A stretch of 64,000 nucleotides of DNA from the NCBI RefSeq assembly GCF_008801835.1, contig NZ_VZOW01000011.1:88303-152302 (forward strand), written 5' to 3'. Positions within the stretch are counted from its first letter, which is position 1, and each line of letters opens with the position of its first letter. The notes beneath the pieces are model-generated. The model searched no databases. It saw only the letters and a program-made list of their open reading frames with translations, and was not told where the DNA came from. Below are positions 63,869-64,000 of the stretch, in pieces. The DNA comes from Cupriavidus pauculus. Its GTDB lineage: Bacteria; Pseudomonadota; Gammaproteobacteria; Burkholderiales; Burkholderiaceae. The position numbers were made by a program, and so were the translations under genes.

Positions 63869-64000
63869 AAAAGGTCCTGATTCTTGGCGTCAACGGCTTC
63901 ATCGGCCACCACCTGACGCGCCGCATCCTGGAAACCACGCCGTGGGAGGTCTACGGCATGGACATGTCGTCGGACCGCCTTGGCGATCTGGTGAACCATC
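63865..64000 (+). CDS. UDP-glucuronate decarboxylase (separate ArnA C-domain), cut by window end
   Basis: First 45 residues only: MKKVLILGVNGFIGHHLTRR, with the Rossmann motif GVNGFIG, then EVYGMDMSSDRLGDLVNH, as in the dehydrogenase half of ArnA. It oxidatively decarboxylates UDP-glucuronate to the 4-keto sugar used by ArnB. GAGGAAA precedes the ATG, which overlaps the formyltransferase stop. Confidence 0.9.
   Translation, partial: MKKVLILGVNGFIGHHLTRRILETTPWEVYGMDMSSDRLGDLVNH

Overview
The window is a very GC-rich, gene-dense stretch of a Gram-negative beta-proteobacterial chromosome. It most resembles Cupriavidus/Ralstonia in Burkholderiaceae. The grounds are a double-length tandem-duplicated UvrA, a Burkholderia-type porin, NodT-type efflux lipoproteins, an arn operon with split ArnA, and uniformly high GC at third codon positions. 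The organism call is inference, because no rRNA or other species-level marker is present. I see no phage, insertion sequence, plasmid function or CRISPR array.

Layout. 1-2.4 kb: a PhoQ-like sensor kinase (cut by the window edge), an OmpR-family regulator and a PepSY protein. 2.5-7.3 kb: a secreted PHP-domain lipoprotein, a SphA/phenol-MetA-type outer-membrane protein and serA. 7.3-8.5 kb: soxR divergent from a RidA-family gene, with a perfect SoxR operator between them. 8.5-17 kb: small secreted or disordered proteins, two BON-domain paralogues with disordered N-termini, a DUF2383-like protein and a 14-TM MFS pump, probably an envelope-stress island. 17-22.2 kb: an EmrAB pump with an HxlR regulator, divergent from its outer-membrane channel. 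22.4-31.8 kb: a porin, a TetR regulator, the 1.9-kilo-residue UvrA under a LexA box, msrA and a UDG-superfamily protein. 31.8-40.2 kb: two Lrp/AsnC regulators, an EamA exporter with an apparent frameshift at its 5' end, an orphan IlvM-like ACT protein, metR divergent from metE with a MetR box, and a TonB receptor. 40-43.7 kb: a DUF1254 lipoprotein, tRNA-Arg(ACG), a barrel-like outer-membrane protein, and tRNA-Leu(CAG) with a tandem repeat made from its own 3' end and terminator.

43.8-54.1 kb is the most striking block. It is a leftward nine-gene unit: urc1 - urc4 - upp - rutR-like TetR - BMP-family binding protein - nucleoside ABC ATPase - two permeases - codA. A 22-bp palindrome containing the RutR core lies just upstream. 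Together the genes describe nucleoside/base uptake, cytosine deamination, uracil to UMP conversion and ring breakdown by the URC route, under a regulator known from the alternative Rut pathway.

54.3-64 kb: a small secreted protein, an acyltransferase-3, a GltI-like glutamate/aspartate-binding protein, a small exported protein with a YSQGAK repeat, an unknown exported protein, and a rightward arn operon (arnT - single ArnE/F flippase - arnB - arnC - separate formyltransferase - separate ArnA decarboxylase, cut by the window end) for adding 4-amino-4-deoxy-L-arabinose to lipid A.
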